A DNA stretch of 40,606 nt from DATKSS01 sp035468355 (GTDB taxonomy: Bacteria; Chloroflexota; Dormibacteria; Dormibacterales; Dormibacteraceae). The stretch covers positions 1-40,606 of the forward strand of contig DATITA010000183.1 of assembly GCA_035468355.1 (NCBI GenBank), given 5' to 3'. A program made the translations under genes and the position numbers. Below, piece by piece: positions 7,668 through 15,498 of this stretch (its first letter is position 1; every line of letters begins with the position of its first letter). Under the pieces are notes generated by a model that saw only the letters and a list, made by a program, of their open reading frames with translations, did not search any database and was not told the DNA's origin.

Positions 7668-7713
7668 GACTGCCAGCCCACGAGGCATCTTCCAGTATCC
7701 GGCCGCGGCAGTC
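7668..7713. repeat. Inverted repeat between convergent hicB and Rho-N genes
   Basis: GACTGCC (7668-7674) and GGCAGTC (7707-7713) are perfect complements flanking about 32 bases, filling the gap between the two converging genes. It could fold as a bidirectional terminator, but the loop is long and there is no T-run. Confidence 0.25.
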
Positions 7714-7714
7714 G

Positions 7715-8041
7715 TCAGCGGCTGAGCGCTTTCTCCAGCTGGGCCTTTCTCATCGTCGAGCGACCCTTTATGCCTCGCGCGCGGGCTTCGTTGCGAAGCT
7801 GCGCGTAGGTGCGGCCCGCCGAGCCTGTGTGAGACCGAAGGCCACCGCGACGACCGGATGAGATGTCCTGGATGGACGACCGGCTGGCCTGTTTGGTCTC
7901 GCCGTGTCGCGCGCGTTCCTTGTTGACGGTGCGGGCCGCGACCTCCTCGGCTTTGCCCTCACCCGATCCGCGTTCGAGCAGCCCTTCTTTGATGTGCTCG
8001 TACTGGCCGTCTCGCTTGTCGCTCCACGCGCTTTGTGGCAT
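7715..8041 (-). CDS. Small basic protein with Rho N-terminal (SAP-like) motif, 'plasmid stabilization'-type
   Basis: The 108-residue charged protein starts MPQSAWSDKRDGQYEHIKEG. This, with the EEVAARTVNKERARHGE centre, the SSGRRGGLRSHTGS linker and the C-terminal RTYAQLRNEARARGIKGRSTM helix pair, matches a family widespread in actinobacteria. Members are usually labelled plasmid stabilization protein or Rho termination factor N-terminal domain protein; the label is inherited and a plasmid role is not implied here. The last about 35 residues form the Rho-N/SAP-like helix-extended-helix likely to bind nucleic acid. The start is fixed by AGGAGGT eight bases before ATG 8041. It diverges from the following membrane-protein gene with 15 bases between them. 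The function is unproven. Confidence 0.8.
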   Translation of the reverse strand: MPQSAWSDKRDGQYEHIKEGLLERGSGEGKAEEVAARTVNKERARHGETKQASRSSIQDISSGRRGGLRSHTGSAGRTYAQLRNEARARGIKGRSTMRKAQLEKALSR

Positions 8042-8056
8042 CGGCACATACCTCCT

Positions 8057-8599
8057 ATGTTTCCTGTCTTGACAACGCGCGTCCAATCCATTCGACTGAG
8101 CGCCGCCTTGCCCACTGCCCCGTACGACCAGGTGCGCACCCTTTACCGCACGGTCCTGGTTTTCGCCACGGTCGGCGTCCTGATCCTGATCGTCGGCCTG
8201 GTCGAATTCGTGCATTTCGAACCACCGGGCCAGGCCAGCGGGGCCAGAGCGCGGATCGTGGGCGTCTACCTCTTCGATCCCGCGACCAGCACCACGTCCG
8301 GGTCCGACCAGGGCCAGTTCGCGCGCACGCAGCAGTTCGCCGCGGTCGTGGATTGGTCATCGCTGCCAGGCGGGATCACCGTCGATGCCCGCTGGTACGA
8401 CGCGTTTGGAGACGTCGTGGGCCGGGCCGGCCCGGGCACGCCCCAGCAGCTCGCCGCCCGTCAGGTCGTGCCCGTGGTCGTGCCGAGCGGGTTCCATCAC
8501 AGCCTTCCAGGCAGATACACCTTCGTGGTCGAGCGCATCCAGGACGGGATCCCGGTCGAGGTCCTGGCCCGGCGCATGGTGCTGGTCCAGCGAACGTGA
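8057..8599 (+). CDS. Hypothetical membrane-anchored protein
   Basis: About 180 residues with one strong N-terminal membrane helix (LVFATVGVLILIVGLVEFV, about 34-52), then a soluble region of beta-rich character with no motif recognised. It is probably anchored with its C-terminal part outside the membrane. The stop overlaps the GTG start of the PrsW-type gene by four bases (GTGA), so the two form an operon and may work together. The start is uncertain: ATG 8057 has no Shine-Dalgarno and would leave almost no room for divergent promoters. TTG 8108 or GTG 8132, after a TTGACA at 8069-8074, are reasonable alternatives that still keep the membrane helix. Confidence 0.6.
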   Translation: MFPVLTTRVQSIRLSAALPTAPYDQVRTLYRTVLVFATVGVLILIVGLVEFVHFEPPGQASGARARIVGVYLFDPATSTTSGSDQGQFARTQQFAAVVDWSSLPGGITVDARWYDAFGDVVGRAGPGTPQQLAARQVVPVVVPSGFHHSLPGRYTFVVERIQDGIPVEVLARRMVLVQRT

Positions 8600-9975
8600 T
8601 CAACGTCACGACGCCACCGGCGGCGAATCCGCATCCGCGCCTGCGGCCAAGCCGCAATGGCATCGCGATCGCAGTGGCTGCGGTGATCGTGGTGGCACTC
8701 GTTGCGAGCTCTTTTCTCAACTACGTGTACCTCGACAGCATCCCGGGACGCGCGTCGCTTTACGGTTTGCTGGCCGTCGCGCTGATCGCGCTCGGCACGT
8801 ACATCCTGGTTCGGGCTTTCAGCCGCGACCGCGCCATGCGCCGCAAGCACCTGATTCGCGCGGGTGTCCTGATCGGGCTTGGGGTGCTGCTGTGGCTGCT
8901 ACTGATCGACGTGTTCGTATTCACCCAGTCGGCCGGCCCTGGAGTGGCCGCCATCTGCGTGCTGGTGTGCTTGCCGACCACCGGGTTCGGTCTGCTGGTC
9001 GTACGCCGGATGGACCGCAATGAGAAGGAACCGTGGCGGCTGGTCCTGGTCGCGGCTGCGTGGGGGGCCATCGTCGCCACGAGTCTCGTCATCTGGGGTG
9101 AGACCATCTGGGAGTCGACCGCCCAGCGGAGCCTGGTGCCCGGGCCAGGACTCGACGCATCGACGGCGTTCATGGCGGGCGTGCTCGAGGAGCTGGCGAA
9201 GGGGAGCGCGGTCGTCCTTCTGTTTCTCGTCATGCGCGACGAGTTCGACGACGTCGTCGACGGGATCGTTTACGGCGCCGCAGTCGGGCTCGGTTTTAAC
9301 TTCATGGAATCGATCACGTACATGACGAACCTCTATGCGATCTTCCAGCCGGAAGGCATCGGCGGCTACGCCGCTGGCTTCCAGTGGTACGCAAGGCAGG
9401 TGCTCGGCCTGTTCTTCGGCCACGCGACGTATACCGCTTTCATCGGCGCAGGGATCGGCATCGCGCGACAGCTGCCGCGCGTGAGGCAGAAGGCATTTGC
9501 GATCGCCAGCGGTTTCATCGTCGCAGTCGCAGCGCATTTCTCATGGGACGCCTGGTTGACCTTCTTCCCCATCCAGACCAACGTGTTCGGCCTGGTCGAA
9601 ATCCACCTGCGCACGCTGATCATGACCGGACCGTTCACCGCGGCCATCATCGCGCTGCTCATCTTCGGCATGCGTTTCGAGGGGCAGAACCTGCTCGACC
9701 AGCTTCGCAAGGAAGCTGCGGACGGGTTCGGCGCCATCCGCCCGGACGAGGTTAGCGTCCTGGCCAGCCCCTGGCAGAGGCTCAAGCACAGACTGCGGGC
9801 CCTGAACAAGGGCGGCCCTCGCGCTTACGTGGCGATCGCGCGGCTGCAGTCGGCGCAGCTGGATCTGGCCATGGAACGCTGGCACCGAGAGCGTAAGGAG
9901 ATCGACACGGCGCTCGACGCCGAGGACCAGCTCAGGTTGCGGGTGATCGGCCTGCGCCCGAGCGGGGCGCCTTAA
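8596..9975 (+). CDS. PrsW-family intramembrane protease
   Basis: The 459-residue polytopic membrane protein has the PrsW glutamic-type protease signature: ELAKG preceded by the Glu198-Glu199 pair, F234-NFM-E238, His276 in FFGHATYT and His314 in AAHFSWD, each in or next to a membrane helix. About nine or ten hydrophobic segments are seen, and the C-terminal about 100 residues are a charged cytosolic tail. PrsW enzymes cleave membrane-anchored anti-sigma factors or related proteins in regulated proteolysis; the substrate here is unknown. The membrane-anchored protein encoded immediately upstream is a candidate partner, by coupling only. GTG 8596 is chosen because it overlaps the upstream stop; upstream in-frame sequence lacks protein-like character. 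Confidence 0.85.
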   Translation: MINVTTPPAANPHPRLRPSRNGIAIAVAAVIVVALVASSFLNYVYLDSIPGRASLYGLLAVALIALGTYILVRAFSRDRAMRRKHLIRAGVLIGLGVLLWLLLIDVFVFTQSAGPGVAAICVLVCLPTTGFGLLVVRRMDRNEKEPWRLVLVAAAWGAIVATSLVIWGETIWESTAQRSLVPGPGLDASTAFMAGVLEELAKGSAVVLLFLVMRDEFDDVVDGIVYGAAVGLGFNFMESITYMTNLYAIFQPEGIGGYAAGFQWYARQVLGLFFGHATYTAFIGAGIGIARQLPRVRQKAFAIASGFIVAVAAHFSWDAWLTFFPIQTNVFGLVEIHLRTLIMTGPFTAAIIALLIFGMRFEGQNLLDQLRKEAADGFGAIRPDEVSVLASPWQRLKHRLRALNKGGPRAYVAIARLQSAQLDLAMERWHRERKEIDTALDAEDQLRLRVIGLRPSGAP

Positions 9976-10069
9976 CAGGCTGGGTTGCGGTCCTTTTTCG
10001 ATTGGGCTTGACTTGTCTGCGGCGTGCCGGTTGGGGGTGGGACCGGGAGGAGGGTGGGCCCGCGAGCGT

Positions 10070-10606
10070 TCAGGCGGGTAACCGGCCCCAGATCGCCCGG
10101 GCCAGGCCGAGGGCGGCCAGCGCTGCGGCCGCGGCCCAGGTCACGGCCGAAACCAGGGGGTCGCTGAAGTCGGTGCCGGTCAGCACCGCGTGGACGAAGA
10201 TCAGGGCAAACGCCACGTAAGCGAGCCGGTGCAGCCATGTCCAGGCCGCCCTGCTCATCCGCCGCCTCAACAAAGCAGCCACCGTGACCACGACCAACAC
10301 GTTCAGCGACAGCGCGCCGAGGCCGATGCCTACCGTCCCGTAGCTCGAGTGGAAAGGCACCACGACGTCGAGCAGGCCGATGCGCGCCGTGGCGTCGAGC
10401 AGCAGGGCGGCGACGTGAAGAGCGGCGAGAGGAATCCACAGCACCGTGGTGTACTCATGGAGAGAGCGCACGGCCCGGTTGCTGCCCAGCCAATCCAGCA
10501 CCGCCGTCCTCAGCGCTATGCCCGTCAGGACGGCGATGGCCAGGGATGCGTATGAGCTCAAGCCCGCGACCCGCGCCATCACCCACAGGAACTGGTCAAC
10601 CGTCAT
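10070..10606 (-). CDS. Ferric-reductase-like transmembrane protein (heme b)
   Basis: The 178-residue protein has five or six membrane helices and two pairs of conserved-type His residues, His50/His64 and His126/His139, in the pattern of ferric-reductase-like and YedZ/MsrQ domains that hold b hemes across the membrane. No NAD(P)H or FAD domain follows, so electrons must come from or go to a partner. ATG 10606 overlaps the end of apbE by 11 bases, which ties it to flavin transfer. It is the last gene of the minus-strand DUF1800-DUF1501 operon. The substrate is unknown; a role in transmembrane electron transfer is inferred from family and context. Confidence 0.75.
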   Translation of the reverse strand: MTVDQFLWVMARVAGLSSYASLAIAVLTGIALRTAVLDWLGSNRAVRSLHEYTTVLWIPLAALHVAALLLDATARIGLLDVVVPFHSSYGTVGIGLGALSLNVLVVVTVAALLRRRMSRAAWTWLHRLAYVAFALIFVHAVLTGTDFSDPLVSAVTWAAAAALAALGLARAIWGRLPA

Positions 10607-11429
10607 GGGCCACCCCCAACGACCACGCCAGAGCGTGGGCGGCGCAGTATGCCGGCGCCAGTTCCGGACCGACCAGCAGCGCGGTCTTGGCGACCACCTC
10701 GGCCTCGAACCCACCGGCGGCGACCACGGAAACCTCCTCCAGCCCGGTGCGCGCAGGGAGTCCCGTGCGCGCATCGATGAGGTGGTGGACCTCGCCCCAG
10801 CGCCTGCACCGTACGCTGCTGGTCGCAGCCCCCTGACCGCGCAGCATCAGCGTCGTGCCGGCGACGGCGACCGGCCATCCACTTCCTTCCGGCCCCGCAC
10901 CGACGGCGCCGAGGTCGCCACCCAGGTTCGCCAGCGCGCTCGGGCCGAGTGCCTCGCACAGCCGATCGGCCATCCAACCCTTGGCGATCCCGCCGAGGTC
11001 CAGCGCTGAGCCGCTCGCGACCCGGGCGGCGCCACGGCGGACGCTCAGGACATCCGGCAGCGCGGTCAGCGGCCGGGCACCCTCCAGCGTCGCGACCGTC
11101 GCGCCCTCGGTCAGCGGGCGCGTGTAGCCGATGGCCAGCATCGACGGCAGCACCGCTACGTTGACGAGGCCGGCGCTCATCTCGAACGCGCGCAGAGATT
11201 CGCACAGCAGCGCCTCCAGCTCCTCGCCGATCGCGAACCAGCGGCCCCCCGCCGCGTTGAGCTGCGAAAGCTCACTGTCCGCCGAGAACCTAGTCAGCCG
11301 AGCGCCGAGCCGCCGGACCCAGGACTCGCCCTCGAGCAGGTCGGCGCGCGAGCGGCCCGCCGCGAACAAGCTGCAGCTGGTGCCGAGCGCGGCGAAGTGA
11401 TGGGATTCGACGGCGGAGCTATGAGGCAT
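10596..11429 (-). CDS. apbE: ApbE-family FAD:protein FMN transferase
   Basis: The 277-residue ApbE-type protein attaches FMN covalently to Thr or Ser of exported electron-transfer proteins. Motifs seen are the N-terminal ALGTSCSLF strand, RLTRFSADSELSQLNAAGG, the SALDLGGIAKGWMAD signature (flavin and magnesium site), ALANLGGDLGAVG and HHLIDARTGLPA. No signal peptide or lipobox is evident, unusual for an enzyme that acts outside the membrane in many bacteria. It overlaps both neighbours by 11 bases. No flavinylation-target protein with an FMN-binding domain is seen in the window. Confidence 0.87.
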   Translation of the reverse strand: MPHSSAVESHHFAALGTSCSLFAAGRSRADLLEGESWVRRLGARLTRFSADSELSQLNAAGGRWFAIGEELEALLCESLRAFEMSAGLVNVAVLPSMLAIGYTRPLTEGATVATLEGARPLTALPDVLSVRRGAARVASGSALDLGGIAKGWMADRLCEALGPSALANLGGDLGAVGAGPEGSGWPVAVAGTTLMLRGQGAATSSVRCRRWGEVHHLIDARTGLPARTGLEEVSVVAAGGFEAEVVAKTALLVGPELAPAYCAAHALAWSLGVAHDG

Positions 11430-11649
11430 AGGTCGAGGTCACCGGGTGGACGTCGCTGGGCTGGACCGAGGGCCCGACCGTGAGCGTGCCGCCCGCTGCC
11501 GACAAAGCGGTGCTGCCTTGAGCTCCCAACACGCTCGGGCGAAGCGGCGCCGCCGGATTCTTCAGATGTGACGTGACGTACGCCGCCGCCATCCCGGTTG
11601 TGGCCAAGGTGAGCATCGTCGCGCCAACCTTCAGGAGGATCGCGCGCAC
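11419..11649 (-). CDS. Small membrane-anchored or secreted hypothetical protein
   Basis: A 76-residue protein with an N-terminal hydrophobic segment (VGATMLTLATTGMAAAYV, about 8-25) followed by a low-complexity Pro/Ala/Ser/Thr/Gly-rich tail ending PVTSTYAS. No Cys is present, so it is neither a lipoprotein nor a heme c protein. GTG 11649 lies one base beyond the DUF1501 stop and its stop overlaps apbE, so it is embedded in the operon and very likely real. It may be a surface or assembly accessory of the DUF1800/DUF1501 pair. No family is recognised with certainty. Confidence 0.6.
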   Translation of the reverse strand: MRAILLKVGATMLTLATTGMAAAYVTSHLKNPAAPLRPSVLGAQGSTALSAAGGTLTVGPSVQPSDVHPVTSTYAS

Positions 11650-11650
11650 G

Positions 11651-12946
11651 TCACACCGAAACCGGGGCTTTCAAAAACGGGACGTGCTCGTATGTCGCGC
11701 CGAGGATTTGCGCGGCGTCGGCGCCGAGGTGGCCGCTCAGGATCTCCTGGTACACCGACCGGAAGTCCACCGAATACTGCAGATTGCCGGTCGGGTCCAG
11801 GCTGGTGAGGCTCGGCTCTCCGCCGTACAGCCCCCCCTTCACCGGGTCGCCGATCAAGAGCAGCGGAGCCGCGGAGCCATGGTCGGTGCCTCCGCTTGCG
11901 TTCTCCTTCGGGCGGCGTCCGAACTCGGACCACGTGGCGATCAAGACCTTGTCGGCCATGCCGTGCGCCGAGAGGTCCTGGTAGAACGCTGCGACCGCGG
12001 AGTCCAGGTAGCCCATGAGGTCGTCGTGGCGGTTCAGCTCGGTGTAGTGCGTGTCGAACCCGCCGAGGGTGACGTGCAGAAGCTTCACCCCGGTGCCGGT
12101 GACGATCAACTCGGCGGCCAGCTGCAACGCGGCGGCAAGCTGGTTCTTCGACGAGTACACGAGCTTGACCTTGTCCGAGTAATCCGCCATCGGCTGGTAG
12201 TTCGAGGCCGAGGTCCGCAGGGTCGCCATCGTCTCGGTCGCAGTGGCGATCGCCGTGTCGAACAGCGCTCCATAGATGCCCGGGGTGCCCTTGTACAGGG
12301 CGCCCACGGCCGCCTCCACCTCGCTGCCTCCCGTGAACCCGAAGGTCTTCTGCTCCTGGATCACGGTCAAGGTGGCCTGCAGGTCGCGAAGCGCTCCGGG
12401 CACGGCGGTAGCGCCGCAAGCGCAGCCGGTGAGCGGATGGCCGTTGGTGTCGTACGCGGAGGCGAGCGTGCGGCCGAGCCAGCCCTCGACCTGGCGCCGG
12501 GTCGGGTCGCCGGTCTCCCAGATCCGGATCGATTCGAAATGCGAGAAGGTGGGGTTCGGGTAGCCGACACCCTGCACGATGGCCACCTTGCCCCCATCCC
12601 AGAGCTTTTTGATGCCGGTGAGGTTGTGGTTCAACCCGTAGTCGTGGTTGAGCGGCATCGCCTGCGAGACCATCGGCCCCGCAAGGCGCGGGCGCAGGTC
12701 GTGCAGCGCCGGATCGGACAGCGGCACCAGCGTGCGGAGGCCGTCGTTGCCGCCCGCGAGCTGGATCATGACGAGGATGTTGTCGTTGGTCACTCCCTCT
12801 TTCTTGGCTGCATACACTGCGCGCGCAAATGCGTCCGGGACCGCCGCGTAACCGGCGGCCAGGCCTGCTGCGCCCGCGCCGAAGACCAGGCCCGCCTTGA
12901 GGAAGTCGCGTCGCTTGAGCTGGTTGATCCCCATCGGTTTGCTCAT
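11651..12946 (-). CDS. DUF1501 protein, Tat-exported (sulfatase-like fold)
   Basis: This 431-residue DUF1501-family protein begins MSKPMGINQLKRRDFLKAG, a clear twin-arginine signal (Arg12-Arg13 in KRRDFLK) followed by a hydrophobic stretch and an Ala-rich cleavage region, so it is exported folded. Family features include VMIQLAGGNDGLRTLVPL, LGGFDTHYTE, WSEFGRRPKENASGGTDHGSA and LIGDPVKGGLYG, typical of the alkaline-phosphatase/sulfatase-like superfamily. The biochemical role is not established. ATG 12946 is chosen because the Tat motif then sits at the usual distance; an upstream in-frame start at 13000 would extend into the DUF1800 gene. Adjacent DUF1800 and DUF1501 genes recur in many bacteria. 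Confidence 0.9.
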   Translation of the reverse strand: MSKPMGINQLKRRDFLKAGLVFGAGAAGLAAGYAAVPDAFARAVYAAKKEGVTNDNILVMIQLAGGNDGLRTLVPLSDPALHDLRPRLAGPMVSQAMPLNHDYGLNHNLTGIKKLWDGGKVAIVQGVGYPNPTFSHFESIRIWETGDPTRRQVEGWLGRTLASAYDTNGHPLTGCACGATAVPGALRDLQATLTVIQEQKTFGFTGGSEVEAAVGALYKGTPGIYGALFDTAIATATETMATLRTSASNYQPMADYSDKVKLVYSSKNQLAAALQLAAELIVTGTGVKLLHVTLGGFDTHYTELNRHDDLMGYLDSAVAAFYQDLSAHGMADKVLIATWSEFGRRPKENASGGTDHGSAAPLLLIGDPVKGGLYGGEPSLTSLDPTGNLQYSVDFRSVYQEILSGHLGADAAQILGATYEHVPFLKAPVSV

Positions 12947-12957
12947 CTCTCGTGCAC

Positions 12958-14436
12958 CTACTTGAGTTGGAATTCCGGCGAAACCAGGGTTATGAACCAT
13001 CGAGCGCGGTCGTCCGCCGCCTGGTTCAGGAGCGAGGAGGTCTGCGGGCTGAGCACGCCGTCGAGGTGCGTCCGCACGGCGCTGGAGGCAGACGGCAGGG
13101 CGCCCTTGGTCTGGGCGATCGCAGCGGTCACGAAGTTCACGCGCTCGACCACCGTGTTCGATGAGATCCAGGACTCGTTGTTGGGCCAGCCGCTGACGTC
13201 CGGCGGGTCGAACAGGGTCTGCCCCATGCCGGAGCCCGCGATCGCGATAAGCCTCGAGAGCCCATTGGATTCCAGCGCCCTGGCGGCGTGGACCATGAAC
13301 TCCGTCGGGGATTTGACCAGTGTGCGGTAGCTCTGCGCGGCTGAGAACTCAGGGCTCGTGAACACCGCGCGCATGAGGGTCTTGACGTCGTACTTGGCGC
13401 GGCGGAACTGGTCCGCCAGGCGGTTGACGTAGGCCGGCGCCGGAGAAGCGGTGACAAAGTGCTGCGCGACCTTTGAGGCGATGAACCTGGCGGTCGCCGG
13501 CTGCGCGAGGATGCGGTCCACCACGCCCTGCGCGTCGAGCGGCCCGCTCTTGCCGAGATAGCTCACGCCGCCCTTGAAGGCGCGGCGCGGATTGAACACC
13601 CCCGGCTTCTGCGTGGTGTAGACGGGGAGTCTCCGCGTCACGTTGGCGGTGGGATCGACGACGACCGTGGCGAACGAGTCGGGCGGCGGCAACACCCAGC
13701 CGGCCAGCGCCTTGGCGCTCTCGCGCACGTCGGCCTCGGTGTAGTTGCCGGGGCCCATCGTGAAAAGCTCCATCAGCTCTCGTGAGTAGTTCTCGTTGGG
13801 ACTCTGCCCGGTCGACGTACCGAGGTCGAGGTACCGCAGCATCGCGGGGTCGGTGGTGACCTGCATCAGCATCGAGCGGAGGTCGGTCATCGCCATCCGG
13901 CGCCACGTGAGGTTCTGCCAGTACATGAATGTGTCGTCGGCGGTCTTGCGGTAATCGCTGGTGAAGTGGCCGTGCCAGAAAAGGGTCATGCGCTCGGCGA
14001 ATGGAGTCGTCGTGGCCAGCATGTGGCCAACCCACCACTGCTGCAGCTGGCCGACCGCGAAGCGCCCGCCAGGCGTGCTCGCGGCCGCGAGCAAGGGCGG
14101 CTCGACCGACTTGGTGTCCAGCAGGCGGTCGACCGTCTTGTCGAAACCATCCGACAGCGCGGACTCGAGCTGCGCCGCGGTGTGTCCGAGGGTCGCGCGC
14201 CGCATCAGCTGCATGACGCGCGCCGACTCCGCGCCCAGGGGCGAGACCCAGTCGGTGGTCGAGGTGCCGGCAGGTCTCGCCAGCTTTCCCATCGAGCCCC
14301 CGAGAAGGCGCACGGCGCCCACTCCGACGCCGGTGACGACTGCAGCGGCGAGCGCCTGCCGCCGGGTGATGCGCCGGGGGCGCGCGGGAGGCGCCGGTGC
14401 GGCATCGATCGGGTCTTCGATGGGTGCGAGGCTCAC
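12958..14436 (-). CDS. DUF1800 protein, Tat-exported
   Basis: This 492-residue DUF1800-family protein has a Tat-like N-terminus (TRRQALAAAVV, Arg25-Arg26). Family landmarks are MQLMRRATLGHT, RMTLFWHGHFTSD, NENYSRELMELFTMGPGNYTE, ALAGWVL, GVFNPRRAFKG and DPPDVSGWPNNESW. The family is uncharacterised but almost always sits beside DUF1501, as here 11 bases away, and is thought to act outside the cytoplasm. It is the first gene of the five-gene minus-strand operon. GTG 14436 has GAAGG too close for a standard Shine-Dalgarno; no in-frame ATG precedes the Tat motif, so the start is reasonable but not certain. Confidence 0.9.
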   Translation of the reverse strand: MSLAPIEDPIDAAPAPPARPRRITRRQALAAAVVTGVGVGAVRLLGGSMGKLARPAGTSTTDWVSPLGAESARVMQLMRRATLGHTAAQLESALSDGFDKTVDRLLDTKSVEPPLLAAASTPGGRFAVGQLQQWWVGHMLATTTPFAERMTLFWHGHFTSDYRKTADDTFMYWQNLTWRRMAMTDLRSMLMQVTTDPAMLRYLDLGTSTGQSPNENYSRELMELFTMGPGNYTEADVRESAKALAGWVLPPPDSFATVVVDPTANVTRRLPVYTTQKPGVFNPRRAFKGGVSYLGKSGPLDAQGVVDRILAQPATARFIASKVAQHFVTASPAPAYVNRLADQFRRAKYDVKTLMRAVFTSPEFSAAQSYRTLVKSPTEFMVHAARALESNGLSRLIAIAGSGMGQTLFDPPDVSGWPNNESWISSNTVVERVNFVTAAIAQTKGALPSASSAVRTHLDGVLSPQTSSLLNQAADDRARWFITLVSPEFQLK

Positions 14437-14505
14437 GCCTTCATTGAATCCGGGGGCCGGCCGCCTGGCATCAGCTCGATGTGAACATTTCGTAAGCGAG
14501 GCGGC

Positions 14506-15018
14506 CTAGCAGGCGGAACGGACTCCCTTGAGACAGGCGTACGAGTCCGCCGCCAGGTGCGCGGCGAACAGGCCGCCGATGATCAGCGCCACCAGCACAA
14601 CGCCCAGCTGGAGCGGCGCAACCTCGAGGGCCACCACCCCTTCGAGCTCTCCCACCCCGCGACGGAGGCCGAAGCGCGTGATGGGCCAGAGGTTGATCAT
14701 GAATGCCACCGGGAGCCCGATGAGAAGGCTCACCGAGGCAGCCACGATCGCAGCGGGCGTACTCGAGATCCACCTGGATGGCGCGTCCAGTCCCATGGCG
14801 CGCAGCAATTCAGCACCGACCAGCGCCACGAACGGCACGACCAGGACGACACCGACGATGCCCGCCGCATACCGGGGCGCGCGCGGCTGCTCCGTCCTGG
14901 CCGAAGCGCCAGGCAGCGGTCCTAGCGTGATGCTCACGGTCAGTTTCAGCGGATCGCGCGCTGCGTGCGCCCGGATCGAGATCCAGTCTGCGACGTGGTG
15001 GGCGCCGGCCATGTCCAT
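14506..15018 (-). CDS. Hypothetical membrane protein with three predicted helices
   Basis: The 170-residue protein has an N-terminal soluble segment of about 60 residues and three hydrophobic helices: GIVGVVLVVPFVALVGAELL, IVAASVSLLIGLPVAFMINL and VVLVALIIGGLFAAHLA. No conserved motif is recognised. The start is ATG 15018 or 15012 with no Shine-Dalgarno. It lies between the DUF1800 operon (same strand, 69 bases downstream) and the divergent molybdate regulator, and could belong to either functionally or to neither. Evidence that it is coding is the plausible membrane topology; much longer upstream extensions in frame would run antisense to the regulator and are rejected. Confidence 0.55.
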   Translation of the reverse strand: MDMAGAHHVADWISIRAHAARDPLKLTVSITLGPLPGASARTEQPRAPRYAAGIVGVVLVVPFVALVGAELLRAMGLDAPSRWISSTPAAIVAASVSLLIGLPVAFMINLWPITRFGLRRGVGELEGVVALEVAPLQLGVVLVALIIGGLFAAHLAADSYACLKGVRSAC

Positions 15019-15084
15019 ATTCAACGTGCGAACCGGCCGTCGGCGCTCTGTCTCGGCACTTGTGGCTGCCCTAAGCTTGCAACT

Positions 15085-15092
15085 GCTAGGAT
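15085..15092 (+). promoter_or_regulatory. Extended -10 just before the molybdate regulator
   Basis: TGC followed by TAGGAT (15087-15092) is an extended -10 motif ending ten bases before ATG 15103. Transcription would start a few bases before or at the ATG, and there is no Shine-Dalgarno, so the message is probably leaderless or nearly so. Confidence 0.45.
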
Positions 15093-15102
15093 TTTCGGGT
15101 CG

Positions 15103-15498
15103 ATGCCTAACTATCGCCTGGGGCAGGCCGCCAAAATGCTCGGAGTGAGCGCCGACACGGTCCGGCGCATGGTGGACGACGGGCGGCTGGTCGCGGTGCG
15201 CAGCTCGGGGGGCCAGCGGCTGGTTGACGGAGCGTCCCTGGCGCGGGCGGCCAAGCCTGAGCGGCAAAAGCAGGCGGAGGTCTTCGTGGCCCAGTCCGCG
15301 CGCAACCGGTTCCCCGGCATCGTGACGCGCGTGATCAAGGACCGCGTCGCGGCGCAGGTCGAGATCCAGGCCGGCCCGCACCGCCTGGTCTCGCTGCTCA
15401 CCCGGGAGGCCGTTGACGAGCTCGACCTCAAACCCGGCATGCCCGCGGTGGCGGTGGTCAAAGCGACCAACGTGGGAGTGGAGCTGCCGCGTGATTAG
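15103..15498 (+). CDS. HTH plus TOBE (Mop) domain molybdate-responsive protein
   Basis: The 131-residue protein has two parts. Residues 1-50 are an excisionase/MerR-like winged helix (YRLGQAAKMLGVSADTVRRMVDDGRL..RSSGGQRLV). Residues about 60-131 are a TOBE/Mop domain (ARNRFPGIVTRVIKDRVAAQVEIQAG..LVSLLTREAVDELDLKPGMPAVAVVKATNVGVE), which binds molybdate or tungstate oxyanion between subunits. It is much shorter than E. coli ModE, but small HTH-Mop proteins are known beside mod genes. It heads modABC and overlaps modA by eight bases, so it probably senses molybdate and autoregulates the operon; the operator is not identified. Confidence 0.87.
   Translation: MPNYRLGQAAKMLGVSADTVRRMVDDGRLVAVRSSGGQRLVDGASLARAAKPERQKQAEVFVAQSARNRFPGIVTRVIKDRVAAQVEIQAGPHRLVSLLTREAVDELDLKPGMPAVAVVKATNVGVELPRD

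Noticed and set aside
8035..8595. N-terminal extension of the PrsW-type frame
   Set aside because: It is Arg/Pro/Gly-rich, overlaps the coupled upstream membrane protein in another frame, and the GTG at 8596 fits operon spacing.
11573..13330. 585-codon plus-strand frame opposite DUF1501 and DUF1800
   Set aside because: It is antisense to two well-recognised families with Tat signals and carries no recognisable domain.
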